Shown here in pieces: positions 15,257 through 23,527 of a stretch of DNA of 64,000 nt. This stretch comes from Pleomorphomonas sp. JP5 (GTDB taxonomy: Bacteria > Pseudomonadota > Alphaproteobacteria > Rhizobiales > Pleomorphomonadaceae). The translations under genes were made by a program, and so were the position numbers. The stretch is taken from assembly GCF_023721815.1 (NCBI RefSeq), contig NZ_JAMDLI010000013.1:62001-126000 (forward strand). Reading direction: 5' to 3'. The notes beneath the pieces are model-generated. The model saw nothing but the letters and a program-made list of their open reading frames with translations. It was not told where the DNA came from and searched no databases. Position 1 is the stretch's first letter. Each line of letters begins with the position of its first letter.

Positions 15257-16726
15257 ATGGTCGACATTTCCCTGACGAAATCGTTGCGCAGCACCGTCGC
15301 GACGCTGAACTGGGTGAGCGAGGAGTCCGCCGCCGCCAATCAGCGCCTGACAAGCGGCATCAAGATTCAGTCTGCGCTCGACGACCCCAGCACCTATATT
15401 TCGGCCAAGAGTCTGTCATTGCATGCCGCAGCGCTCGACAAGTATCTTGAGCGCCTGGATCAGGGGCTCGGCGTCATCAACGCCGCCGATAATGGCCTCT
15501 CCTCGATCAGCGAAAGCATCAACACGCTGAAGGGTGTGGTCACGCGGGCCGCCGCCAGCAAGAACGCCTTCGAGCGGGCTGACCTCGTCAAGGAATACAA
15601 CGACATCCTCGACAAGATCGTCGACACAGCGAAAGACTCTTCATATAGCGGCAAGAACCTGTTGCTCGGCGACGGTAACGACCTGACGCTGTACCTGTCG
15701 ACCGACCAGAACGAGTCGGTTACCATTGAAGCGGTGGACTTCACCGATCTCCTTAACTCGCTGGGCCTCAAGAAACTCGACGAAGGCAAGCTTGCCACCT
15801 ACGAGACGAAGCTGACCGACGGTGGAGCCCCCGCCAAGCCGCTGAAGTCGACCAGCAAGCTCGTCGAGTCCCCGGATTACGCTGTCGGTGACGAGATCGC
15901 CGTCAAGGACGCCTCCGGAACCATCATCAGCACGCTGAAGATCACGGCGGACACCACCGCCGGTGACCTGGTCACCGCTTTTTCCCTTCCTGACAAGGGA
16001 CTGCGCGCCACGCTCGGCAGCGATGGCGTGCTGAACGTCGAAGCGGCGAACAAGATGACCGTTGATACGACGCGCGCTGCCGACACGATTGCGTCGGCCG
16101 GTTCGCCTCCGTCCGCGACGAGCGCCCCGCTGATGATCGGCGCGACGCCTGCTGTCGGAACCGACCTGTTGACGGCGACGGGCCAATACAAGGAAGGCGA
16201 CGTCATTTCCATCCGGCAGGGGAACACCGTCGTCGGGGCGCTGACAGTCGGCGCCGGCACCACGGTGGACGATCTCGTCAGCGCTTTCAACGTTCCCGCG
16301 TCCGGCCTCAGCGCCACGCTGGACGCCGCCGGTGTCATAACCGTCGATTCCGCGTCGGCCGCTTTCGCCATCGACAAAACCTCGACCACCATTGACCTGA
16401 CCACGGCCACGGCTTCCACCTGGGTGAAGCGCACCGACGCCGAGGATGCACAGCAGACCGTCACCGACGCCCGTCACGCCGCCGAAAAGCATGCCACCAA
16501 CATCGGCATCGGGCTAACGCTTCTGAAGAGTCGCGCCGAATATATTGGCGGCTTTTCTGACATACTCGGCGCGACCGCGGAATCGATGCGCGCCTCCGAC
16601 AAGAACGAGGAGGCGGCCATCATGCTGGCGCTCGACACCCAGCAGCAGCTTGCCATCAGTTCCTTCTCGATCACCCAGACCGCCGACGACGGCATCCTCC
16701 GGCTGCTCGGCAGCAAACTCAGCTGA
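15257..16726 (+). CDS. Divergent flagellin 3 (489 residues)
   Basis: This is a third flagellin, distant from the other two. The N-terminus MVDISLTKSLRSTVATLNWV and LTSGIKIQSALDDPSTYISA, and the C-terminus NEEAAIMLALDTQQQLAISS, are flagellin D0/D1, but it ends ILRLLGSKLS, beyond the usual terminal LLR. Between them lies an internal duplication of about 53 residues: 211-264 (GDEIAVKDASGTIISTLKIT) and 314-366 (GDVISIRQGNTVVGALTVGA), each containing a T-T-x-x-D-L-V-x-A-F and a G-L-x-A-T-L motif, like flagellin-IN units. It is on the opposite strand to the other two and is followed 23 bp later by flbT, so it is co-transcribed with that repressor. Confidence 0.9.
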   Translation: MVDISLTKSLRSTVATLNWVSEESAAANQRLTSGIKIQSALDDPSTYISAKSLSLHAAALDKYLERLDQGLGVINAADNGLSSISESINTLKGVVTRAAASKNAFERADLVKEYNDILDKIVDTAKDSSYSGKNLLLGDGNDLTLYLSTDQNESVTIEAVDFTDLLNSLGLKKLDEGKLATYETKLTDGGAPAKPLKSTSKLVESPDYAVGDEIAVKDASGTIISTLKITADTTAGDLVTAFSLPDKGLRATLGSDGVLNVEAANKMTVDTTRAADTIASAGSPPSATSAPLMIGATPAVGTDLLTATGQYKEGDVISIRQGNTVVGALTVGAGTTVDDLVSAFNVPASGLSATLDAAGVITVDSASAAFAIDKTSTTIDLTTATASTWVKRTDAEDAQQTVTDARHAAEKHATNIGIGLTLLKSRAEYIGGFSDILGATAESMRASDKNEEAAIMLALDTQQQLAISSFSITQTADDGILRLLGSKLS

Positions 16727-16749
16727 TCTCCTGACAGGATTGCGAAGAG

Positions 16750-17163
16750 ATGACCCTCAAGGTTGAACTGAAACCCGGCGAACGCATCATCATCGGCGAG
16801 TCGATGATCACCAACGACGAACAGCGCACGCGCCTCTACATCGAGGGCAACGCCCCGATCTTGCGCGAGAAGGACATCCTGACTGTCGAGTCAGCTGACA
16901 CGCCGGCCAAGCGGATCTACCTCGCGGTGCAGCTGATGTACCTGTCTCGGGAGGTCACCAAGTTCCAGGATAACTACTTCTCGCTCATTCAGGACATCAT
17001 GCAAGCCGCGCCGAGCACCATCCCTTACGTGACCAAGATCAGCAATCACATCATCGCCGACCAGCTCTACAAGGCGCTGAAGGAGGCCCGTGCGCTGATC
17101 GAGCACGAGAGAAAGATCTTCGCCGCCCTCAACCCGGCCGCCATGGCCGTCGAGGAGAGGTAA
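16750..17163 (+). CDS. flbT: Flagellin translation repressor FlbT
   Basis: FlbT binds flagellin mRNA leaders in Caulobacter and destabilises them until the hook is complete. The 137-residue product shows the family pattern LKVELKPGERIIIGESMITN, NAPILREKDILTVESADTPA, KRIYLAVQLMYLSREV and HIIADQLYKALKEARALIEHE (split). It sits 23 bp after flagellin 3 and upstream of a strong terminator. flaF, its functional opposite, lies on the other side of the flagellin genes. Confidence 0.96.
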   Translation: MTLKVELKPGERIIIGESMITNDEQRTRLYIEGNAPILREKDILTVESADTPAKRIYLAVQLMYLSREVTKFQDNYFSLIQDIMQAAPSTIPYVTKISNHIIADQLYKALKEARALIEHERKIFAALNPAAMAVEER

Positions 17164-17198
17164 GGCGACCGCGCACTTCGACATCGCCACCAATAACA

Positions 17199-17239
17199 AG
17201 CCGCCGACCAGGCCACGACAACCTGATCGGCGGCTTTTT
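17199..17239 (+). terminator. Terminator of flbT
   Basis: The stem AGCCGCCGACCAGG pairs with CCTGATCGGCGGCT (one mismatch) around a nine-base loop, followed by TTTTTC. It lies between the convergent flbT and flgL genes and may serve both. Confidence 0.88.
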
Positions 17240-17259
17240 CGTTCGACAAGCGTCCTCGC

Positions 17260-18921
17260 CTATTTCATGTAGTTGAGCAGGCTGAGGTTGTTGAGCAGCA
17301 TCGACGTGGTGTAGCTCGCTTCCATGCGCGTCTGCAGCGTCAGGATCTGCGCCGTCAGCTCTTCCTTGTTGATGCCTTCGACACCGTTCAGCATCACCTG
17401 AAGCGTCGTCTTGGAGTTGGTCTGCCGCTCTGCCGCGCTTTTGGCGACATTGCCGGACACGGCGATCTCGGTATGGATGTCGGTCGGCTTCTGGCTGCCG
17501 TCGGCGAAGGCCAGAACACCATCGACGCGCGAGGCCAGCGCCGTGTAGCGCGACTTCTCGACCTTGAGGTTCTGGTCCCGTTCGGCATCGGTCGTCGCGT
17601 TGGGGTCGCCCAGCGTACCGGCCTTCGGATCGAACTCGGCAATGGTCATGACAGCAAGCGAGCGCACCATTTCAGCATAGCCGGACTCGTTGGCCCGAAC
17701 GCCGTAGCCGACATCGATGTTGCTGTCGACCCGCGCGATCACGTCGTTCCGCGGCGAGGTGCTGCTGTCGCTGGGATCGATCGTCGCGTTGTAGCCGGTG
17801 TACCATTCGACCGTGTCGGTGTCCGTGCCATCGCGCAGCCCCGTAGCGGTAGCCAGCTGGCTGTTGTCGGTGGGATCGGCAACATCGACCCGCTGCGGCT
17901 TGCCGCCTCCGGCCGTGTCGAAGAAGGTCTCCGACGCCCGCATCATCGAGGCCGCCTGGAAGGTGGTCTTCGCCTCGATCTTGAGGCTGTTCTCGAGACG
18001 ATCCTTGAAGTTGGCCGCGGTCGCATCGGGGTCGACCGTTGGCGGCGTGCCGGTCGTCTGGGCGATGGTGAACTGCCCCTCGCCGGGGGGAGAGGTCAGT
18101 GTCGCCGTCAACTTCACCGTCGACTTGGTGCCGTCGGGATTCTCGAGCTCCAGCGACACGCTGTCGCCGGCCTGAAGATTGGCGCCGAACTGAACGCCAT
18201 AGGCGGTGTTGACGGTCTTGCCGGCGCTATCCAGGCCGGTGGTCGGCGTTACCGCGATGTGGGACGTATCGGTCGTCGAGGCCGACGCGGAGGCAATCTT
18301 GTAGCCAAATTCGGCCGACGGCGGCGTGCCCTGACGGGTGATCGTCACGGTATCCGGGGTCGCCGCGGGATTGTCGAGGTCGAGGCGACCGAGCCCGCGG
18401 GTGCCGAGGTCGGCCGTGTAGCGCTCCGCGACCACCTTCTGCAGGCCGTATTTGCTGCCGGTGCCGTAGAGCATGTCGTTCATGTTGACCACGGGCTTGG
18501 TGTCCGTGGTCTTGCCCGACATCAGGTAGCGGCCGTCGGCCTCCGAGTTCAAAAGGCCGATCACCTCGTTAAGGGCGATCTTGGCGCCCTTCTGTCCCGT
18601 GGTGGTGCCCGTGGAATCAATGTTGTAGGTGTTGGGATCGATGGCGGCCGACGCCTCGCTGGGAATGTCCTCCAGGCGGTTCATCGCCTTGTCGAGCAGC
18701 GAGATGCGCATGTTCAGAACGTCGGTGTTCTGAAGATAGCCATCGATCTCGGAAATCTTCGAGCGGAAGGTGATCGACTGGGTGCGCCCGGAGCCGAGCG
18801 TACCGTAGGTCGCGGCCTTCTGCCCGGTGGCAAGCTGCCGCTGCATGTCCTCGAGCTGCTCCCGCATGGTCGACAGGAGCGACATGTTGGGACTGACGAG
18901 CACGTTGTTGATCGACGACAT
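17260..18921 (-). CDS. flgL: Flagellar hook-filament junction protein FlgL
   Basis: FlgL is hook-associated protein 3, joining hook and filament. The N-terminal helix NMSLLSTMREQLEDMQRQLA with TGQKAATYGTLGSGRTQSIT is the flagellin-like D0/D1 of FlgL, and the C-terminus QILTLQTRMEASYTTSMLL followed by NNLSLLNYMK is the matching partner. At 553 residues it is longer than typical FlgL proteins (about 300-420), the excess being a Thr/Pro-rich central region (residues about 190-420). It is the third gene of flgE-flgK-flgL, 41 bp after flgK. Confidence 0.93.
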   Translation of the reverse strand: MSSINNVLVSPNMSLLSTMREQLEDMQRQLATGQKAATYGTLGSGRTQSITFRSKISEIDGYLQNTDVLNMRISLLDKAMNRLEDIPSEASAAIDPNTYNIDSTGTTTGQKGAKIALNEVIGLLNSEADGRYLMSGKTTDTKPVVNMNDMLYGTGSKYGLQKVVAERYTADLGTRGLGRLDLDNPAATPDTVTITRQGTPPSAEFGYKIASASASTTDTSHIAVTPTTGLDSAGKTVNTAYGVQFGANLQAGDSVSLELENPDGTKSTVKLTATLTSPPGEGQFTIAQTTGTPPTVDPDATAANFKDRLENSLKIEAKTTFQAASMMRASETFFDTAGGGKPQRVDVADPTDNSQLATATGLRDGTDTDTVEWYTGYNATIDPSDSSTSPRNDVIARVDSNIDVGYGVRANESGYAEMVRSLAVMTIAEFDPKAGTLGDPNATTDAERDQNLKVEKSRYTALASRVDGVLAFADGSQKPTDIHTEIAVSGNVAKSAAERQTNSKTTLQVMLNGVEGINKEELTAQILTLQTRMEASYTTSMLLNNLSLLNYMK

Positions 18922-18962
18922 GACATCCTACCCATGTTCAGGCGGCGTTCGGCCGCCGTGCC

Positions 18963-20858
18963 CTACTTGAACGTGTTCATCAGAACGTCCATCAACTCCT
19001 GCGCCACGGTGAGCACCCGGGCGTTGGCCGAATAGGAGTTCTGAAGCTGGATGAGCGACATCAGCTCGGTGTCGAGATCGACCGCGCGGCTGTTGTCGTA
19101 GCGTTCCTTGAGGTTGGAGGTGACGACCTTCTGGCCGTCGGCGACATTCTTGGCGTCCTCGACGATGGAGCCCTGGGTGTTGACGACCTGCGACAGCAGC
19201 CCCTCGAACGTGCCTTTGAACGGCGTGGAGGCCGAGCCGATGCCGATCGAGGAAGAGTAGGAGTAGACGCGGCTGTCGAGCGCATCGAGAATGGCCTGCG
19301 GCCGTGTGCCGTCACCCGAAAGCGTACTGCCGCTGTATTTCACCGTCAGTGACGGATCGGCCACCACCTTGGGATTGACCGAAATGCGGCCGGCAAGGCC
19401 GGTGATCGTGTCGGTACCGTTGGTCAGGCCGGTGTAGGGCTTGCCCGTGGAACCGTCGAGGAACAGCGGAAACTCCTGGTAACCCGACTGTTCAGTGGGC
19501 GACGAGATCTCGCCGCTGATGCTGCTGATGCTGCCGTGGCTGGCCGGCACCGTGGTCGCATTGATGGTGACCGACGTCGGGGCGCTCGGCGGTGCTGGCG
19601 TCGCCGTGCCTGAGAAATCGGTGCTGCCGGTCGCGGTGTTGAGAGCCGCTGCGATCTGGGCGCCGATATCGGTACCGCTCGACAGGTCCAGGCCGACGAC
19701 GGTGTCGTTGGGGTCGGGCGTGAAGGACCCATCGGGAGCCGTACCCCCGTTATAGGCGACAAAGGTGATCGACTTGCTGGTGCCAGATGCATCGACATAG
19801 TCGACCTTAAGGGTGTTTCCCTCGGTGAGGCCCGAAACGTCCAGCGTGTAACCGGCCGTGCCGGCGCCACTCACGGCCGTGCCGGAGGCCTGGCGCGTCG
19901 ACGTGGCCTTCGACAGCGTCGCGGCGATGGTGTCGAGCTGGGCCTGAGCGTCGACCAGCGTCTCGTCGCGCAGTTCCTTGTAGGCGGCGATCTTGCCCGA
20001 GCGGATCGATCCGCTCTTGAACAGATCGATGCCGGCACCGGGACCGTCGGTGATGGTGACGGTGCCAAGCGAACGCTTGCTGTCATCGGGGGAATAGACG
20101 CGCGAAGCATCGACCACGCCCTGTTGGTCGAAGTTCAGCGTCACCGGCTCGTCGTCGTAGAGCTGGGTTCCGTCCGTCAATGCAATTGAAACGGCCCCGC
20201 CAATCTGGTCGCTGACACGGATGTCCATGTATTCGGACAACTCGTCGATGGCGGCATCCCGCTTGTCCTGCAAGCCGGCGGTGCTGTTCGTGCCACCGGC
20301 GCCGACGGCAACGATCTGCTTGTCGAGCTGCGAGATCGTCTGCAGCAGCGAGTTCACCCGGTTGACGGCGTCGGCGATATTGGACTCCGCCTCCTGGCGC
20401 AGCGACTGCACGTCGCCCGACAGCTGGTTGAGGCGGTTGACGAGGTTCTGCGAGGCGGAAACCGCGCTGCCCTGGATCGCAGTGTCGCCGGGCGTGGTCG
20501 CCAGTTTCTGAAGCGTGGTCGTGAAATCGCTGAAGACCGAGCTCAGCGAGCTGGAGCTGTTGGGAGCGCCCCAATAGTTGTCGAGCGCCGACAGAGCGGT
20601 AACGCGGGTATCGGCATAGGCCGAATTGGCGGTGGACACCCGCCACTGCTTCTGCACGAGAAGATTGATCTCGCGCGTGACCTTGTTGGCCTCGACGCCA
20701 TAGACCTTCGAGCCCGCGACCTGCGCCGTCGACGATGACGTCTGGCGGCTGTAGCCCGTACTCTTGGCGTTGGCGATATTGGCCGACGTCACGCCCAGCT
20801 GTTGCTGGGTCGTCCTGATGCCGGACAAAGCCGTGGAAAGGGCACTCGATACAGCCAT
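18963..20858 (-). CDS. flgK: Flagellar hook-associated protein FlgK
   Basis: FlgK is HAP1, the first junction protein on the hook. The 631-residue product has the rod/hook N-terminal motif TSANIANAKSTGYSRQT (residues about 24-40) and then the FlgK-specific helical region SVFSDFTTTLQKLATTPGDT and QLDKQI. The C-terminus is LDTELMSLIQLQNSYSANAR with VLTVAQELMDVLMNTFK. The central part is a variable beta-rich insert. It stands between flgE and flgL in one transcription unit driven by the sigma-54 promoter at 22384. Confidence 0.95.
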   Translation of the reverse strand: MAVSSALSTALSGIRTTQQQLGVTSANIANAKSTGYSRQTSSSTAQVAGSKVYGVEANKVTREINLLVQKQWRVSTANSAYADTRVTALSALDNYWGAPNSSSSLSSVFSDFTTTLQKLATTPGDTAIQGSAVSASQNLVNRLNQLSGDVQSLRQEAESNIADAVNRVNSLLQTISQLDKQIVAVGAGGTNSTAGLQDKRDAAIDELSEYMDIRVSDQIGGAVSIALTDGTQLYDDEPVTLNFDQQGVVDASRVYSPDDSKRSLGTVTITDGPGAGIDLFKSGSIRSGKIAAYKELRDETLVDAQAQLDTIAATLSKATSTRQASGTAVSGAGTAGYTLDVSGLTEGNTLKVDYVDASGTSKSITFVAYNGGTAPDGSFTPDPNDTVVGLDLSSGTDIGAQIAAALNTATGSTDFSGTATPAPPSAPTSVTINATTVPASHGSISSISGEISSPTEQSGYQEFPLFLDGSTGKPYTGLTNGTDTITGLAGRISVNPKVVADPSLTVKYSGSTLSGDGTRPQAILDALDSRVYSYSSSIGIGSASTPFKGTFEGLLSQVVNTQGSIVEDAKNVADGQKVVTSNLKERYDNSRAVDLDTELMSLIQLQNSYSANARVLTVAQELMDVLMNTFK

Positions 20859-20935
20859 ATCCGTCTCGCAATCGACAATCGGCGCGGATTGGGGAGGTGG
20901 CCGTCACGCGGTGCGCGCGACGGCCGGCAGAAGCA

Positions 20936-22321
20936 TCAGCGGATGATCTGCAGGATGTCGGTCATCATCTGGTTGGCGGTGGTGATGACCTTGGAGTTGG
21001 CCGAGAACGCCTGCTGGGAGACGATCAGCTTGGTGAACTCCTCGGAGATATCGACGTTGGACGCTTCGAGCGCCGAGCTCGAGATGGCGCCGTTGATGTC
21101 GATCGGACCACCGCTCTGGATCGTCTCGGTGTAGGCGCCGCCGTCCTCGGCCTTCAGGTAGCTCGCACCGTTGAAGGCGACGATTGGAATTCCCCACTTC
21201 TTGACGGTCTGGCCGTTCGAGTAGTTGTAGCTCATGACGCCGCTGTTATCGTCGATCGACACGCCCTCGAACTCGCCGGTGGCGTAACCGTCCTGCGTCA
21301 GCTGGTTGGTGGTCGCCTGCCCGTTCTTGTCGGCGAACTCGGTGGCGGCGAGGTCCATGGTGATGCCGGAAAAGTCCTTGCCCTCGATGGTGATCGTGCC
21401 GAGATTGATGGACGACGTGTCGTCCTGTTGAATGCCCTTGTCGTCGAAGAAGAAGGCGCCGCTGGCAAGAGCGCTGGCCGGGGTGGACGTAGCATCCTGC
21501 GCGGCCGTCGTCTTGATCTGCTGCCAGGCGGGGTCGGTCGGGTTGGTGGGATTTTCGTCGGTGCGGTAGAAGAGGCCCCACTCGCTGCGCCCGGTGCTGG
21601 ACTCGGTGAGCTTCACCCAGCGGAGCTGTACGATCGACGGTGTGCCCTGCGCGTCGTAGATGGTCCTCGAACCGCCGGCGATCGAGTTGTCCATGAAGGT
21701 GGTCAGTTCGGACTTCGGCACGGTTCCGCCTGCGATGGCCGCCACCGACGCACTCGGATAGACCAAGGCCTTGGATGTCGTCGACGGCTCCGTCGGCAGG
21801 TTCAGCTTGTAGGTGATTTTCTCGGTCGCCTTGGCGCTCTGCGAGGTCTTGTCGATCGTGATGACCGTCTTGTCGCCGACCGGCTTGCCGGTGGTCGGGT
21901 CGATGGTCTGCCCCATCAGGGAGTAGCCGGAGCCGTTCCGGAGGTAGGTCTGGCCGTTGCGCGAGTCGTAATACTGCTCGAAATCACCGGCGCGGGTATA
22001 GCGCGCGCCCAGGCTGCCATCGAGAGGATCGGCCGACACGCAGAAAAAGCCGGTGCCGTTGATCGCCATGTGGGTATCGACCTTCGACCCCTGCACGTCG
22101 CCGTCGAGCGTGATGGTGGAGCGCGACCTCGCCGTGACGCCACCGGACGTGACGCGGGAGGCGTTGGTCGTGTTGGCACGCACAAGGTCGCCGAAACTCG
22201 TATCCTTGCGCTTGAAGCCGGTTGTCGAGGAGTTGGCGATGTTGCCCGAGATATTTTCGAGGGCGAAGGACTGCGCTCCGAGGCCGCCGACGGCCGAGTT
22301 CATTGCGGTCAGGATACCCAT
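20936..22321 (-). CDS. flgE: Flagellar hook protein FlgE
   Basis: FlgE polymerises into the flagellar hook. From 22321 the product has 461 residues. It starts MGILTAMNSAVGGLGAQSFA, with the signature ENISGNIANSSTTGFKRKDT and the hook core GTGFFCVSADPLDGSLGARY. The C-terminal SQQAFSANSKVITTANQMM is the standard ending. An ATG eight codons upstream (22345) is in frame, but the start at MGIL fits family members. The operon flgE-flgK-flgL follows a close-consensus sigma-54 promoter 63 bp upstream. Confidence 0.96.
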   Translation of the reverse strand: MGILTAMNSAVGGLGAQSFALENISGNIANSSTTGFKRKDTSFGDLVRANTTNASRVTSGGVTARSRSTITLDGDVQGSKVDTHMAINGTGFFCVSADPLDGSLGARYTRAGDFEQYYDSRNGQTYLRNGSGYSLMGQTIDPTTGKPVGDKTVITIDKTSQSAKATEKITYKLNLPTEPSTTSKALVYPSASVAAIAGGTVPKSELTTFMDNSIAGGSRTIYDAQGTPSIVQLRWVKLTESSTGRSEWGLFYRTDENPTNPTDPAWQQIKTTAAQDATSTPASALASGAFFFDDKGIQQDDTSSINLGTITIEGKDFSGITMDLAATEFADKNGQATTNQLTQDGYATGEFEGVSIDDNSGVMSYNYSNGQTVKKWGIPIVAFNGASYLKAEDGGAYTETIQSGGPIDINGAISSSALEASNVDISEEFTKLIVSQQAFSANSKVITTANQMMTDILQIIR

Positions 22322-22383
22322 GCTCGTTTTCCTTACGATCTGCAACGCGGTCGGCCGGACGAATGGCCGCTACAGACCTAAGG

Positions 22384-22398
22384 GCAACGGACGTGCCA
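22384..22398 (-). promoter_or_regulatory. Sigma-54 promoter for flgE-flgK-flgL
   Basis: On the minus strand the sequence is TGGCACG-TCCG-TTGC, matching the -24/-12 consensus with exact spacing. The predicted transcript start near 22373 gives a 5' leader of about 50 bases before the flgE ATG. This is the third such promoter in the flagellar block. Confidence 0.82.
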
Positions 22399-22528
22399 AA
22401 CCGAGCCCACAAGTTTTTCCGTTTGTTTTCAGGAAACAGGCGCTTAGGCATGGTGAACAAGAAGTTAACGCACCGGCAAGGTTCGTCTCACCGGGCAAAT
22501 CCTGCCGGGCCGAACCGACCACCCGGCA

Positions 22529-23527
22529 CTATTTGACACCCGCCGCGCGAATACCGGCCATGATCTCCGAGATCTGGGGACGCCGCCGTTCAAGGAACGG
22601 CAGGGGACGACAGACGTCGATGGCGGCGACGCCGACGCGGGCGGTCAGCAGACCGTTGATCACCCCTTCGCCAAGGCGCGCCGACAGCTTGGCGGCAAGG
22701 CCGTGGCCGATCAGTTGCTGGGCAAGCCCATCGCCGACGGCGATCGAACCGGTCACCGCGAGATGGGTCAGAACAAGCCGGGTCAGCCGCGCCAGCCCCA
22801 TGAAGCCGGGGCGCCCGCCATAGAGCGCCGCGAGCCGGCGGATCAGGCCGAGCGTCGCCATGACGACGAAGATGACGTCGATGGCGGCGCGCGGCGACAC
22901 CGCCGTCACCACCGACACACGGGCGGCGGCATCCGACACCAATCGGCGGGCGGCCGCATCCAGCGGGGCGAGCAGGTCCGCCTCGGCCAGCACCAGCCGG
23001 TCGCGACCATCGATGACGTCGTCGACCCGCGCTTCGGTGGCCCGCCGGCCGGGCGCAAGGTCGGGCCGGTCGGCATAGAGCGCCATCAGGTCGCCCACCA
23101 CCGCTTCGGCTTCAGGCCGGTCGTCGCGGGCGGCGGCAAGGTCGGCGCGCTGTCGCATGCGGTCGATCCGCCGCAACCAGATGAGGCCGGCGATCTCCCG
23201 GGTGGCTATGGCCGCCACCGCGAGCAGCGCCAGCGCGATCAGGCCGATCGCCAGCCAGCCGAGCCAGTCTTCGCGGGCGAACAGCTCGCGGACCAACTGG
23301 TCGAGCCAAAGGCCGACGGCCAGCGACAAGATGCCGGCCACGGCGCCGAAGAACAGCCGCGACCAGGCAAAGCGCCGGCGGACGGGCGGCAGAGGAACCG
23401 GCAGGTCCTCCGTCTCCGCCACTTCCTCGACGACGACGCCCGCGGCGTCCGACGGGGGCGCCTCGCCGGGGCGAACGTGGCTGACGTCGTCAGCCCCGAG
23501 ATCGAAGGCGGTGGGACGGCGCGTCAT
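22529..23527 (-). CDS. YcjF-family (TIGR01620/DUF697) membrane protein
   Basis: This is a 332-residue inner-membrane protein. A Pro/Glu-rich cytoplasmic N-terminus (residues 1-50) is followed by two transmembrane helices (LFFGAVAGILSLAVGLWL and WLGWLAIGLIALALLAVAAI), a helical soluble part, and a C-terminal hydrophobic part with SPRAAIDVIFVVMATLGLIR typical of DUF697. Its start overlaps the stop of the upstream ycjX-like gene by four bases, the usual ycjX-ycjF pair. In enterobacteria the pair belongs to the phage-shock regulon; function is not established. Confidence 0.88.
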   Translation of the reverse strand: MTRRPTAFDLGADDVSHVRPGEAPPSDAAGVVVEEVAETEDLPVPLPPVRRRFAWSRLFFGAVAGILSLAVGLWLDQLVRELFAREDWLGWLAIGLIALALLAVAAIATREIAGLIWLRRIDRMRQRADLAAARDDRPEAEAVVGDLMALYADRPDLAPGRRATEARVDDVIDGRDRLVLAEADLLAPLDAAARRLVSDAAARVSVVTAVSPRAAIDVIFVVMATLGLIRRLAALYGGRPGFMGLARLTRLVLTHLAVTGSIAVGDGLAQQLIGHGLAAKLSARLGEGVINGLLTARVGVAAIDVCRPLPFLERRRPQISEIMAGIRAAGVK

